Source: Halovenus carboxidivorans (GTDB lineage: Archaea > Halobacteriota > Halobacteria > Halobacteriales > Haloarculaceae). From it: DNA of 64,000 nucleotides. Numbering within the stretch: position 1 is the first letter of the stretch; each line of letters begins with the position of its first letter. The position numbers and the translations under genes are program-made. Under the pieces are notes generated by a model. The model had not been told where the DNA came from and did no database searches. It saw nothing but the letters and a program-made list of their open reading frames with translations. The stretch spans positions 124,001 to 188,000 of the forward strand of contig NZ_WUUT01000005.1 of NCBI RefSeq assembly GCF_009831575.1. The letters run 5' to 3'. Below, piece after piece: positions 50,854-59,889 of the stretch.

Positions 50854-52463
50854 TCGACGTACGAGACAACTGGCGAGTGCTGATGCTGGTCGTCCTCTGT
50901 GCGCTTGCGGCCGTGGCGCTGTTTGGTCCGCTCGGACCGGGCGCCGGCGGTAACGGGGCCACGGATAACCAGACACAGGCATTCGGCGATCCGACGAACC
51001 TGCAGTACGGACTCGATTTGGCCGGCGGCACCCGTGTCCGGGGCCAACTCGTCGGCCAGACGGCCGAGGAGGTACAGTTCGACACCAACAGGGAAAGCGA
51101 GATCACGTCGACTATCGTGAGTGAACTCCAGGGCGAGTACAACGTCGAGCCAGTCGATGTGCAGACGCGGCCGAATTCGAACGCGATCGAGTTGTACAAG
51201 AGCCCGGACCAGGTCCCGCAATCAGCGTTCGTCGCCGCGCTGAACGCCGCCGGCCTCGACGTGAGCGAGGACGACATCAGCGTCGGCGTCACCGATACCT
51301 CCCGGGAGCAAGCCGTTCGGGTGCTCGAAACGCGGATCGACGAGACCGGCCTCGGCGGATCCAGTGTCACGACGACACAGACCCCGAGCGGCGAGCACTT
51401 CATCGTCGTCGAGGTCCCGGGAGCCGACCGAGAACGGGTCGAGGAACTCATCGGGAGCCCCGGTCGGGTGCAGGTGATGCTCGGCTATCCGAACGCCACG
51501 GAGAACGCGACCGAACCGAACATGGAGGTGCTGCTCGAAGAGGGCGACTTCCAGCGGATCCCGGGAGCGACGCCCGCGAGCGCCTCCGATACGATCAATC
51601 TCCCGCACGTCAGAATCCAACTGACCGACGAGGCCGCACAGCGGTTCCAGGAGCGGATGGTCGAAACCGGCTTCACACAGAACGGCGTCCGCGGGCCACA
51701 GCAGTGCCGGTGGGAGGAGGGCGAAGAGCCCGATCCGAACCAGTACTGTCTGTACACAGTCGTCGATGGCAACATCACCAGCGCCGCGGGACTGAACCCG
51801 GATCTGGCGAACACGCTCGAATCCGGGAACTTCGACGGGGGATACGTCATCACGACGAACTCCATGGAAGAGGCCCGCCAGCTGGAGGTCGACCTCAGAG
51901 CGGGCGCACTGCCGAGTGAGCTCCGGATCGAGTCGACCAGCTACATCTCCCCGAGCACGGCACAGATCTTCAAACCGCTGGCTCTGCTCACGGCCTTCCT
52001 CGCGTGGCTGGCGGTGAGTCTGGTGGTCTACGTCTGGTATCGAGACGTTCGCGTCGCGGTTCCGATGCTGGTCACGGCGGCGAGTGAGGTGTTCCTGCTG
52101 CTCGGCTTTGCCGCCGCAATCGGGATGGCGTTAGATCTCTCTCACATCGCCGGCCTCATCGCAGTCATCGGGACCGGGCTGGACGACCTGATAATCATGG
52201 CCGACGAGATCCTACAGCGGCGCGACGAGGTGAAGACTGGACGCGTGTTCCAGAGCCGGTTCCGGAAGGCCTTCTGGATCATCGGGATGGCCGCCGGAAC
52301 GACGATCATCGCGATGAGCCCGCTCGCGGTGTTGAGCCTCGGTGACCTCCGCGGCTTCGCAATCGTCACCATCGTGGGCGTGCTGATCGGCGTGCTCGTC
52401 ACCAGACCGGCCTACGGTGACGTGCTCCGAAAGCTCATGCTCGACGACGTGAAACGAAAATAA
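50850..52463 (+). CDS. secD: Protein-export membrane protein SecD
   Basis: A 537-residue SecD. It has helix 1 near residues 8-26, then the P1 domain with LQYGLDLAGGTRVRGQL (DLxGGxR), EQAVRVLETRIDETGLGGS and VEVPGADRERVEELIG, then five C-terminal helices with AIGMALDLSHIAGLIAVIGTG and DDLIIMADEILQRR. The large extracytoplasmic region is acidic. The start overlaps secF as ATGA. Confidence 0.94.
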   Translation: MIDVRDNWRVLMLVVLCALAAVALFGPLGPGAGGNGATDNQTQAFGDPTNLQYGLDLAGGTRVRGQLVGQTAEEVQFDTNRESEITSTIVSELQGEYNVEPVDVQTRPNSNAIELYKSPDQVPQSAFVAALNAAGLDVSEDDISVGVTDTSREQAVRVLETRIDETGLGGSSVTTTQTPSGEHFIVVEVPGADRERVEELIGSPGRVQVMLGYPNATENATEPNMEVLLEEGDFQRIPGATPASASDTINLPHVRIQLTDEAAQRFQERMVETGFTQNGVRGPQQCRWEEGEEPDPNQYCLYTVVDGNITSAAGLNPDLANTLESGNFDGGYVITTNSMEEARQLEVDLRAGALPSELRIESTSYISPSTAQIFKPLALLTAFLAWLAVSLVVYVWYRDVRVAVPMLVTAASEVFLLLGFAAAIGMALDLSHIAGLIAVIGTGLDDLIIMADEILQRRDEVKTGRVFQSRFRKAFWIIGMAAGTTIIAMSPLAVLSLGDLRGFAIVTIVGVLIGVLVTRPAYGDVLRKLMLDDVKRK

Positions 52464-52561
52464 CCGACGAAGCGTTCACTCGGTCGGAGTGTGCGTGCAC
52501 GTCTCCACGGATCACTGCCCGGGACCGAAGTTCACTTCGGCGCTAAACAACAGGAAGCGAT

Positions 52562-53110
52562 ATGTGGTTTTGGGGCCACCTCGCCGTCGCGTATCTGCTG
52601 TACTCGGCGGTGGTACGACGACAGCACCGGCGGCCCTCAGCCGGCGGTCCGGTTCTCGCGCTCGCCGTTGGCTCACAACTTCCGGATCTGATCGACAAGC
52701 CGCTCAGCTGGGGGCTCGGTGTGGTCCCCGGCAGTCGAGCGCTCGCACACTCGGCGCTGTTCCTGCCGATTCTGATCCCCGTCGCCCTCGGCATCACCGC
52801 TCGATACGACTGCAGTGAGGTAGGCGTCGCGTTCTCTGTCGGCCACGTCGTACACCTACTCTCCGACCTGCCGCCGCAGTTTTTCGCCGGCGAGTTCACC
52901 GCGGCGGCGTATCTCGTCTGGCCGCTGTTCGACCAGCCCGAGCCCCGACAGGTCGGGAGTATCCTCGACGGAGTTCTCGGGTACTCGGTCGGCCCCTACG
53001 AGTGGTTCCAACTCGGGCTGTTCTGTCTGGCCGCGTTCGTCTGGTATCGCGACGGCTGTCCCGGAATCGGGAGTCTCTCTCGCCGCCGCTTGAAAGAGCG
53101 AGGGCAGTAG
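52562..53110 (+). CDS. Membrane-bound metal-dependent hydrolase-like protein (DUF457/YdjM)
   Basis: A 182-residue membrane protein with about four helices. Metal-ligand-like residues are His6 in WFWGHLAVAYLLY, Asp in SQLPDLIDKPLSW, His in ALAHSALFLP and GHVVHLLSDLPP. The combination of histidine and aspartate on short helices fits DUF457/YdjM hydrolases. The substrate is unknown. Confidence 0.8.
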   Translation: MWFWGHLAVAYLLYSAVVRRQHRRPSAGGPVLALAVGSQLPDLIDKPLSWGLGVVPGSRALAHSALFLPILIPVALGITARYDCSEVGVAFSVGHVVHLLSDLPPQFFAGEFTAAAYLVWPLFDQPEPRQVGSILDGVLGYSVGPYEWFQLGLFCLAAFVWYRDGCPGIGSLSRRRLKERGQ

Positions 53111-53113
53111 GCG

Positions 53114-54079
53114 CTAATCGCCGTTGAGATGGGTGTGTGCGCCGACAACCGCGCCCGAGAGGTTCAGCGAGTCGACGCGAGACTCCTTGTCGACGATAGA
53201 GCGGCGCAGTTCGCTGTTCGTGATCGTCGCGTCCGGGAAGACGATCGAGTTCGACAGCGTCGTATCGGTGACCTCGGCGTCGGCCATGATCTGGACGTTG
53301 CCCTGGAGTTCGACATCCTCCGTCTCGGCGTCGCGGTGCACGACGTTCTCGCCGTCGAGTTGCCAGGCGATAGCGTCGAGATAGCTCTCCGGCGTGCCGA
53401 TATCGAACCACGCCTCGTCGAAGGTGAAGGCGTTGACCGTGCGTCTGTCCTGGAGCCACTGGATGAACCAGCCGGGTTCGTCGGGATTGTTCTCGCCGTC
53501 GAGATACGTCGAGAACAGAGATAACGTCTCGCTCGGGAAGGCATAGCAGGCAATCGAGACGAGCGTGCTCTTCGGTTCGTCGGGTTTCTCCTGGAAGTCG
53601 ACGACCTCGTTGCCGTCGAGTTCGACGAGGCCGTAGGAGGAAGCGCGTTCGTACGATCCGACATCGTACGCGGCCAGCGTCGGGGCTCCGTTGGCCTCGA
53701 ACTCGTCGATGAACGAACCCATCTCGAAACAGATGAGATTGTCTCCGGCGACGACGAGCGTATCGTCCGAGAGATTCTCGCGGTCGACGAGTTCGCCGAG
53801 TGCCCCCACGACGCCGAACTTTTCGGATTCGGCGGTCGTCTCCTCGACGGATACCTGCGGTTTCTCGTAGGGGCTGCCGGCGAGATAGGACTCGAACTCT
53901 CCGGCGAACTTCTCGTTAGTCGAGACGTAGACATCGTCGATTCGGTCGTCCGCCTCTAACTCCTCGAAGACGGTGCCGATGACCGTCTGTTCGCCGATCG
54001 GTAACAGCATCTTCGGGCGGTTTTTGGTGATTGGCCACAGCCTCGTTGCGTATCCGCCTGCGAGGACAATCGCGTCCAT
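53114..54079 (-). CDS. Sugar-phosphate nucleotidyltransferase (GlmU/RfbA-like)
   Basis: A 321-residue protein. The nucleotide-binding loop is MDAIVLAGGYATRLWPITKN and KMLLPIGEQTVIG. The Asp for Mg is in VVAGDNLICFEMGSF. From about residue 240 on, short repeats (VELQGNVQIMADAEV, TDTTLSNSIVFPD) indicate a left-handed beta-helix C-terminus. It transfers NMP to a sugar-1-phosphate, probably for glycan or glycolipid synthesis. Start 54079 by the N-terminal motif. Confidence 0.87.
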   Translation of the reverse strand: MDAIVLAGGYATRLWPITKNRPKMLLPIGEQTVIGTVFEELEADDRIDDVYVSTNEKFAGEFESYLAGSPYEKPQVSVEETTAESEKFGVVGALGELVDRENLSDDTLVVAGDNLICFEMGSFIDEFEANGAPTLAAYDVGSYERASSYGLVELDGNEVVDFQEKPDEPKSTLVSIACYAFPSETLSLFSTYLDGENNPDEPGWFIQWLQDRRTVNAFTFDEAWFDIGTPESYLDAIAWQLDGENVVHRDAETEDVELQGNVQIMADAEVTDTTLSNSIVFPDATITNSELRRSIVDKESRVDSLNLSGAVVGAHTHLNGD

Positions 54080-54199
54080 CACTAGATACTTCTCGTATCT
54101 GTGTAATAATATCTCGGATGGAAGCGGGGCCGGCCGGGAGTAGAAGCGATGAGGTCCGCCGCGGGCAACCATTATGGAGGTACAGTCCCTGTCAGTGGT

Positions 54200-55528
54200 A
54201 TGCGCGATGCCGTGCACACGCCCGCAGGCCCGCCAGTGATCGGAAACGTCTCGCGATTTGTCGACGACCCGTTGCGGGTCCTCACGGGAGTACAGGAGGC
54301 CTACGGCGGCCAGTATCCCATGGTCAGACTCGATCCGGCGGTGGGTCAGCGGTTCACGGTCGTCCTCGACCCGACGCTCGTTCACGAGATTCTCGCCGAC
54401 AGGGACCGGTTCCGACGGCCGGCCGTCGGACCGGAGGCACAGCGCCGTCAGGGGTTGGTTTCGAGCGACGGGATGCTCTGGGAACAGCAACGCTCGGTAC
54501 TACAACCCGAGTTCGTCGGCGGAAAGCTCTCGACGTACGCCGACATCGCAAGCGAGACTGTCGAGGAGATGCTCGCCGCGTGGCCCGAGCGCGGGACGCT
54601 CGACCTCCACGAGGAGCTATCGGTGCTCACCATGCGGGTAATCACCCAGTCGCTGTTCAGTCAGGACACCGACCGAGAGCGCGCGAGCGCCGTCCACGAC
54701 GCGATGGGGACGTTCTCCGAGGAGTTCGAGCCGAGCCTCACCGACGTTGTCCTCCCCGAGCGCCTCCAGACTGGTCCCTCCGAGGAGTTCGAGGCCGCCG
54801 ACGAGGTGATCGAAGGCGTCGCACGGGAGTTCGTCGACTGGCACCAGCGCCAAGAAGACCCGCCGGAGGACATGATCACTGCGCTGATCGAGGCGAAAGC
54901 GGACCCGTCGATCGAACTCTCGGAGAACGAACTCATCGACGAGGCTGTCCTGTTCATGACCGGCGGGCAGGAGACGACGGCGCTGACGATCACCTACGCT
55001 TTCCACTGGCTCTCGAAGCACCCGGAGATCCGCGAACGAGTTGCCGAGGAGGCGCAGTCGGTGCTCGGCGGCGACCCGCCGGGCTGGGGTGACCTCTCGG
55101 AACTGACCTACACCGAGCGTGTCGTCCGGGAGACGTTGCGGCTGACGCCGGCGGTCTGGAGCCTCTCGCGGGAAGTCCGCTCGGGTACCGAACTCGCCGG
55201 CACCGCTTTGGAGGACGGTGAACTGCTCTTCATGTCGCCGTACGCGCACCACCGCGACAGCCGCGTCTGGAACGACCCACGGACGTTCCGGCCGGATCGG
55301 TGGGACGGGGAAGTGTCCCGGGGTATCGACTCGTATTTCCCGTTCGGGAGCGGCCCGCGGGTCTGTATCGGAAAACAGATCGCGCTGACGGAAGCGCAGT
55401 TCACGCTCGCACACGTCCTGCAGGAGTTCGATGTCGTCGTCGAACGCGAGCAGTTGGATCTGCAACCGAGTGTAACCCTCCGGCCGTCTGGTCCCGTCGA
55501 GGCGACGGTAACCGCTCGCGGGGAGTAG
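54200..55528 (+). CDS. Cytochrome P450
   Basis: A 442-residue soluble P450. The I-helix is TGGQETTALTITYAFHWLS, the K-helix ExxR is in VRETLRLTPAVW, and the heme loop is FGSGPRVCIGKQIALTEAQF with the Cys near residue 389. It performs mono-oxygenation with an unknown substrate. No redox partner is adjacent. Start 54200 (MRDAVHTPAGPPVIGN) fits the family; the frame is open to 54149. Confidence 0.9.
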   Translation: MRDAVHTPAGPPVIGNVSRFVDDPLRVLTGVQEAYGGQYPMVRLDPAVGQRFTVVLDPTLVHEILADRDRFRRPAVGPEAQRRQGLVSSDGMLWEQQRSVLQPEFVGGKLSTYADIASETVEEMLAAWPERGTLDLHEELSVLTMRVITQSLFSQDTDRERASAVHDAMGTFSEEFEPSLTDVVLPERLQTGPSEEFEAADEVIEGVAREFVDWHQRQEDPPEDMITALIEAKADPSIELSENELIDEAVLFMTGGQETTALTITYAFHWLSKHPEIRERVAEEAQSVLGGDPPGWGDLSELTYTERVVRETLRLTPAVWSLSREVRSGTELAGTALEDGELLFMSPYAHHRDSRVWNDPRTFRPDRWDGEVSRGIDSYFPFGSGPRVCIGKQIALTEAQFTLAHVLQEFDVVVEREQLDLQPSVTLRPSGPVEATVTARGE

Positions 55529-55553
55529 CTGAACCACTCACGAGTGTGGTAAT

Positions 55554-55590
55554 GTCGTCGGGTCGGATTCGAACCGCGGTCACTCCGCGA
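55554..55590 (-). repeat. tRNA-like 3' fragment; candidate attachment site
   Basis: On the minus strand the sequence CGGTTCGAATCCG forms a T-arm-like unit with the TTCGAAT loop. The flanking stem only pairs partly and no complete tRNA body was found upstream. It lies 94 bases before the tyrosine recombinase start. Integrases of this class often target tRNA 3' ends, so this could be the core of an att site. No second copy was found in this window. Confidence 0.4.
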
Positions 55591-55683
55591 AAATGCTTCA
55601 TGGGTTGGGGCGGATATACCGCGAGATACGCGTTGACTCTTCGACGTCGATTCTGCGCGCGCGAGACCTCTTACTGGCGACCC

Positions 55684-56691
55684 ATGTCAACCATGACCAT
55701 AGACAGAGACGACTTGGAACCGCTAGAACCGAGCACAGCGCAGCAACTATTTCTCGATCACAAGGAAGCCGGATGCTCCGAATCGACCGTTCGGAACTAC
55801 AAGTACCGGACGAACCACTTCATACGGTGGTGTCAACAGGAAGGGATCGACAACCTCAACGAACTCTCGGGCCGCGATATCCAGCAGTACCGACTGTGGC
55901 GGAAAGACGACGGTACACTGAACAAACTCACACTCCGGATGCAGATGAGTTCTCTTCGGGTGTTCCTGAAATGGGCGGGGACCATTGAGGCGGTCCCGGA
56001 AAGCCTCTACGACAAGGTGATGATACCGCGGGTCAGTCCGGAAGAGCGCCAACGCGACGAAACGCTCGATGCGGATACAGCGCAAGAGATCCTCGACTAC
56101 CTCACGAAATACGAGTACGGCTCAATCGAACACGTCGTACTCGCCCTGCTCTGGGAAACTGGGATGCGCAGCGGAGCCGCACACTCACTGGATGTCGAGG
56201 ACGTCAACTTCGATCAGGGACGCATACGTCTAGTCCACCGCCCCGACGAGGGGACGACACTGAAAAACGGTAAAGCAGGAGACCGGCTGGTAGCCATGAC
56301 ACCCGCACTCAGCGACTTGCTCGAAGACTACATCGAGGACCAGCGTCGCGCAGTGGAGGACGGCCACAGTCGGAAGCCGCTCCTCACGACTGCTCGCGGC
56401 CGGATGCATCGGAACACCATACGGCGAGTGATCTACCGCGTGACATCTCCGTGCTATCGGGGTGATCCCTGCCCGGACTGTGAAGAAAAGCCGAACGCGA
56501 AGTGCCCCGAGGCGGTCAGTCCACACGCGGTCAGACGGGGCAGCATCACGCACTTCCTCTCGGAGGACGTCCCGGTTGAGGTTGTCAGCGACCGGATGAA
56601 CGTCAGCCGGAAAGTGCTCGACCAGCACTACGACAAGCGGTCCGAGGAAGTGAAGCTAGAACAGCGACGCGGCTACTTGGACCACATCTAA
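55684..56691 (+). CDS. Tyrosine recombinase/integrase
   Basis: A 335-residue integrase. The N-terminal SAM-like domain (20-110) has SESTVRNYKYRTNHFIRW. Catalytic residues are Arg162 (TGMRSGAAH), a Lys in KNGKAGDR, His281 and Arg284 (SPHAVRRGS), and Tyr316 (LDQHYDKRS). Four Cys between 257 and 274 (CYRGDPCPDCEEKP...KC) form a zinc-like insert common in haloarchaeal integrases. Start 55684 (MSTMTIDRDD); the longer frame overlaps P450. It opens the accessory island. Confidence 0.92.
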   Translation: MSTMTIDRDDLEPLEPSTAQQLFLDHKEAGCSESTVRNYKYRTNHFIRWCQQEGIDNLNELSGRDIQQYRLWRKDDGTLNKLTLRMQMSSLRVFLKWAGTIEAVPESLYDKVMIPRVSPEERQRDETLDADTAQEILDYLTKYEYGSIEHVVLALLWETGMRSGAAHSLDVEDVNFDQGRIRLVHRPDEGTTLKNGKAGDRLVAMTPALSDLLEDYIEDQRRAVEDGHSRKPLLTTARGRMHRNTIRRVIYRVTSPCYRGDPCPDCEEKPNAKCPEAVSPHAVRRGSITHFLSEDVPVEVVSDRMNVSRKVLDQHYDKRSEEVKLEQRRGYLDHI

Positions 56692-56718
56692 CGGTCCAGA
56701 ATCCGCGTCCCACGAATC

Positions 56719-56727
56719 TATTTAATC
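56719..56727 (+). promoter_or_regulatory. TATA box of the glycosylase gene
   Basis: TATTTAATC is centred about 27 bases before GTG 56750 and supports a leaderless GTG start. Confidence 0.55.
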
Positions 56728-56749
56728 GATAACGCGACCAAAGCGGTTC

Positions 56750-57394
56750 GTGTTAGACCCTCAGCGAACCTTCGTCGAACCGGTACTCGCTTGGCACGAG
56801 GAGAACGGCCGACACTCCCTGCCCTGGCGAGAGGCGGACCGGACGCCCTTCGAGGTACTCGTCGCGGAGATTCTGCTTCAACGGACGACTGCCGCGGCCG
56901 TCGCCGGCGCATACGTCCCGTTCATCGCTCGATACCCCACACCGGAAGCCGTCGTCGCCGCCGCGACAGACGACATCGAGCAGCGAATCGCCCGCCTCGG
57001 ACTAGTGAAGCGCGCCGAGTTTATCGAGCGGTGTTCACAGCAGTTACTCGCCCGATATTCGGGTGAGGTTCCCCGACGGCCCGCCGGGCTGGTCGAGTTA
57101 TACGGTATCGGTGGTTACACCGCGAGATCGGTCCTGATACACGCGTTCGGTGCCGGAATCGCGGCAGTAGACACGAACGTGCGACGACTGCTCTCGCGGT
57201 TCTTCGACTTGCCGCCCGAATCCGGGGTAATTACCGATCTCGCGGACGCGCTTTCGCCGTCAACCCGGGCCAGCGAGTTTCAACACGCGATGTTGGATTT
57301 CGCGTCAGAGGTATGCACAGCTCGCTCCCCACAGTGTGTCTCGTGCCCGCTGAGCGAGACCTGTGACAGCCCTGAGAGCGCCACGGTGGACTAG
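56750..57394 (+). CDS. HhH-GPD DNA glycosylase, MIG/MutY-like (candidate T:G mismatch glycosylase)
   Basis: A 214-residue HhH-GPD glycosylase. The pattern PFEVLVAEILLQRTTAAAVA resembles archaeal MIG (T:G glycosylase) and MutY. The hairpin is ELYGIGGYTARSVLI with Tyr123 where EndoIII has Lys, and Asp141 in AAVDTNVRR as catalytic acid. The [4Fe-4S] cluster is C-x6-C-x2-C-x5-C at Cys189, 196, 199 and 205. MIG enzymes protect genomes from m5C deamination beside restriction-modification systems. Full-length MutY would have a C-terminal Nudix domain, which is absent here. The GTG start is set by the promoter. Confidence 0.85.
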   Translation: MLDPQRTFVEPVLAWHEENGRHSLPWREADRTPFEVLVAEILLQRTTAAAVAGAYVPFIARYPTPEAVVAAATDDIEQRIARLGLVKRAEFIERCSQQLLARYSGEVPRRPAGLVELYGIGGYTARSVLIHAFGAGIAAVDTNVRRLLSRFFDLPPESGVITDLADALSPSTRASEFQHAMLDFASEVCTARSPQCVSCPLSETCDSPESATVD

Positions 57395-57467
57395 CGAGTC
57401 ACGCGACCTCGCGCTCTAGTGGGTACTCAATAGTATTTTGAGAGGGCTCTCACATTTTCTTGGCACA

Positions 57468-58262
57468 ATGGGCTCCGACGATGAGCTCGATCAACTGAAG
57501 TTCAGAAACGGCCGTCTGGTTGAGGATGAAGACACAACTGCTCCGGAATCGTTGGAACCGGAATCCATCACTCCAAACGAGGAGTCGGGATACGCGCTCG
57601 AAATCAAGCCGGGCGCGCTGGAGGTTAACGAACCGCTCGTTGACGTTTTCGAGGAGTACGGCGAAGTACTGTCCTTCGGGTCGCGTTCGAAAGCGGAGGC
57701 GTTCGCAGATCAACTCTCGACTGAGAGCGGATCGCTCCGCGTTCAAGCGGCAGCACCGAACGACCCGAGCGATGTCAATGGGTATCTGCTCGCCGACTAC
57801 GACCGCTCCGTCAGGGAACCGGCGTCCACCGACGGAAAGACGTGGACGTTCGACGTCGGCGCGAATCTGTACGGCGCTCTCGGGGAAGCGGTCGTGAAGT
57901 CGGGTTCGAAGCCCCCTGCGCTGGAGTATTTCGTCAAGCGAGACCTGAATGTAGATCCTGACGACTTAGAAATCGGGCTTCGAATCGACGTGACTTCGGG
58001 GAAACCCGTCTCGACTGACAAGGGCGGTGGTAGCTGGACGCCGGACTGCTGTGTCGTCGCCCGAGACGGATGGAACGGTGAGGTGTTAGAGCGGTACTGG
58101 TGCGAAATCAAGACCGGCGATGCGTCCTTCGAACGGTCGCAGACCGACGCGATGAGGAAGCTCGCAACCGAAGAACGCGTGTTGAAAATCCGCGTTCTGA
58201 TCGACGACATACCAGATCAGTACTCGGTTCGCATCCACGAGGTCAGACCTCACCACGAATGA
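57468..58262 (+). CDS. PD-(D/E)XK-like nuclease candidate (possible restriction endonuclease)
   Basis: A 264-residue protein of no recognised family. The C-terminal half has WTPDCCVVARDG followed 12-15 residues later by YWCEIKTGDAS, i.e. an Asp...Glu-x-Lys pair on adjacent strands, then a helix and strand (RVLKIRVLIDDIPDQYSVRI). This is the core of a PD-(D/E)XK nuclease. The N-terminal half is acidic with a GYALEIKPGALEVNEP strand. It is next to the MIG-like glycosylase, consistent with a restriction role, but no methyltransferase is in the window. The start is ATG 57468. Confidence 0.65.
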   Translation: MGSDDELDQLKFRNGRLVEDEDTTAPESLEPESITPNEESGYALEIKPGALEVNEPLVDVFEEYGEVLSFGSRSKAEAFADQLSTESGSLRVQAAAPNDPSDVNGYLLADYDRSVREPASTDGKTWTFDVGANLYGALGEAVVKSGSKPPALEYFVKRDLNVDPDDLEIGLRIDVTSGKPVSTDKGGGSWTPDCCVVARDGWNGEVLERYWCEIKTGDASFERSQTDAMRKLATEERVLKIRVLIDDIPDQYSVRIHEVRPHHE

Positions 58263-58392
58263 CGCTGTAGACTCTCTTCTCAGTAGCGCGTTTCATAGGA
58301 TTATCGCCACACCCACTGATTGTTGACGAGTTACATGACTCGCTCCTCATTAGTTCACAGCACCGCTCTGACCTTCGGATCCGTCTAGACAG

Positions 58393-58863
58393 CTACGGAG
58401 GGTTACTCTGCGAGTTCAGCGGCTTCGGATCGCTGTCCTTCACGGCAGCGAGCCAACACGAGATTACTGCCAGTGTCACTCGCTCCGGGGGGTGCCCGGG
58501 GCCTATACACGAGGGAACGTGTTGTGAGGGGTCGCTCGGTGGGTGGAAGTGTCTGACCGGGTCGTCGGTACTCGCGTTGTCGGCTTCGCGTCCGAATCTG
58601 AATTCCAGCCCGTCTTCCCGGTAGTGGTACTTGTAGTCCCCGTTCCGCCACCACTGGATATCGAAATATCCGCCTTTTCGCTGGATTCCCGGACTGATCG
58701 TCAACCGGGCTTCCCGAGGTGTAATCATCGCCTCTTCGTATGGCCCGTTCCTGGAGTTCTTGAAACGAACCTCTTGGACGCAGTCTCCTAAGCGGTCCTG
58801 GAACACGGTCACGGCAGCAATAATCGCGTCCTCGTCAATCGGACTCCCACCTCCCATCGCCAT
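58393..58863 (-). CDS. Toxin candidate, DUF6516-like
   Basis: A 156-residue protein with YFDIQWWRNGDYKYHYRED, GLEFRFGREADNAS, and VRHFHPPSDPSQHVP. This aromatic and HxH-type pattern resembles the DUF6516 toxin family by eye. It lies 17 bases downstream of a winged-helix (DUF7342-like) gene on the same strand, the usual order for such pairs. The start is ATG 58863 or 58857. Biochemical activity is not known. Confidence 0.6.
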   Translation of the reverse strand: MAMGGGSPIDEDAIIAAVTVFQDRLGDCVQEVRFKNSRNGPYEEAMITPREARLTISPGIQRKGGYFDIQWWRNGDYKYHYREDGLEFRFGREADNASTDDPVRHFHPPSDPSQHVPSCIGPGHPPERVTLAVISCWLAAVKDSDPKPLNSQSNPP

Positions 58864-58880
58864 GCGTACTTGGATGTAAC

Positions 58881-59519
58881 TCAGGTAGAGGTTAGTTCTT
58901 TGTCTTTATCGCTCTCGTCATCGAACAGAATCTCCTCGGATCGCTGAAGTTTGGCATACTGCAATGCAGTTCGAATGTACTCCCTGTCCACTACTGCTGT
59001 TCTCCAATGAGAGATATCTTCCCACGTGTCATCGGTGAGTGATCCGTCAGAGAGGATCAGCTCCTCCGGGGTGTTTTCCCCGTATTTCTCCCGGTACGTC
59101 TCGATCTCCCGTTCCAGCCGTTGTAGTGTGGTTTCGAGAGCGGATTGAGACTTCCCTGCGAGTTCTCGGATCCGCCTTATCCGATACCAATCGGGGTCTC
59201 GCTGGTACGTGCGCCCGTTATCCGTAGACTCTGCGAGTACCGTTCCCTCTTCCGCGAGCTCGTTCAATTCGCTCCTCGCGGTCGGCTCAGAGACGTCGGC
59301 GAGTTCGGCTACCTCTGCGGCGGATAGCGGACTGGTCGCTCGGACGACGACGTCTTTCACCCGTTGTCGGGCTGTCTTCGATTCGGACCACTCCGCCTTT
59401 GCGAACTCGTTGATGTCTTCGTACTCGGCTGGATCCTCCTCAAAGGGGTCGATCTCGGACGGGTCCGGCTCTTCGTCCGGTAATTCAGCCGCATCGGGAA
59501 ACGGGGTTGGATCAGTCAT
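58881..59519 (-). CDS. Winged-helix DNA-binding protein, DUF7342-like (antitoxin/regulator candidate)
   Basis: A 212-residue protein. The helix-turn-helix is TARQRVKDVVVRATSPLSAA, EVAELADVSEPTARSELNEL with the wing ESTDNGRTYQRDPDWYRIRR. A coiled region follows (QSALETTLQRLEREIETYRE). It matches haloarchaeal DUF7342 as I know it. Start 59519 (MTDPTPFPD); the longer frame crosses the operator. It is probably autoregulated through the palindrome at 59537-59556. The downstream gene is the toxin candidate. Confidence 0.75.
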   Translation of the reverse strand: MTDPTPFPDAAELPDEEPDPSEIDPFEEDPAEYEDINEFAKAEWSESKTARQRVKDVVVRATSPLSAAEVAELADVSEPTARSELNELAEEGTVLAESTDNGRTYQRDPDWYRIRRIRELAGKSQSALETTLQRLEREIETYREKYGENTPEELILSDGSLTDDTWEDISHWRTAVVDREYIRTALQYAKLQRSEEILFDDESDKDKELTST

Positions 59520-59536
59520 TGTCTGTGTTATGCGCT

Positions 59537-59556
59537 CGGAAAACAAATATTTTCCG
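59537..59556 (-). promoter_or_regulatory. Palindromic operator candidate at the DUF7342-like promoter
   Basis: CGGAAAA-n6-TTTTCCG is a perfect 7-base inverted repeat. It lies between the TATA box and the start at 59519, over the probable transcription start, so a repressor bound here would block initiation. Confidence 0.5.
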
Positions 59557-59562
59557 GGGAAA

Positions 59563-59570
59563 CATATATT
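59563..59570 (-). promoter_or_regulatory. TATA box of the DUF7342-like gene
   Basis: AATATATG on the minus strand is about 44-51 bases before the ATG at 59519, just upstream of the palindrome. Confidence 0.5.
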
Positions 59571-59889
59571 GGCGCTTTCCGATAAGGGCCTTCCATAACC
59601 GCGCAAGCACAGGTGTCTTCTGAGGTTATCTCGGGTTTGAGTCGAATATCCTGTAACTCACCCATGCTGTCGATCATCAGTGGGGGAGCACGAAACACCC
59701 ATCATAACCTAAACCAAGAGAATTCCACTCCTGCATAGAGGGGAGATATCATACGGTATATCCTATAAACAGAAGATTCCACGCTATGAATGATGATCCA
59801 CTGCTGGAATTAGTCACCCCTTGGAATCTGCCGTGTTCTAAGCTGATACCCGGAGCGGTAACCCCCCTCTGATACGGTTAAGAGATGGA

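Larger units (their letters stand above)
59520..59889. other. 370-base AT-rich intergenic region
   Basis: It contains the promoter and operator of the DUF7342-like gene (59537-59570). The rest (59571-59889) is AT-rich with no convincing ORF or RNA structure. It marks the point where the sequence becomes clearly more AT-rich than the core. Confidence 0.5.

Noticed and set aside
55554-55590. Intact tRNA gene
   Set aside because: Only a T-arm-like unit is present; the T-stem pairs poorly and no D-arm, anticodon arm or matching acceptor 5' strand was found.
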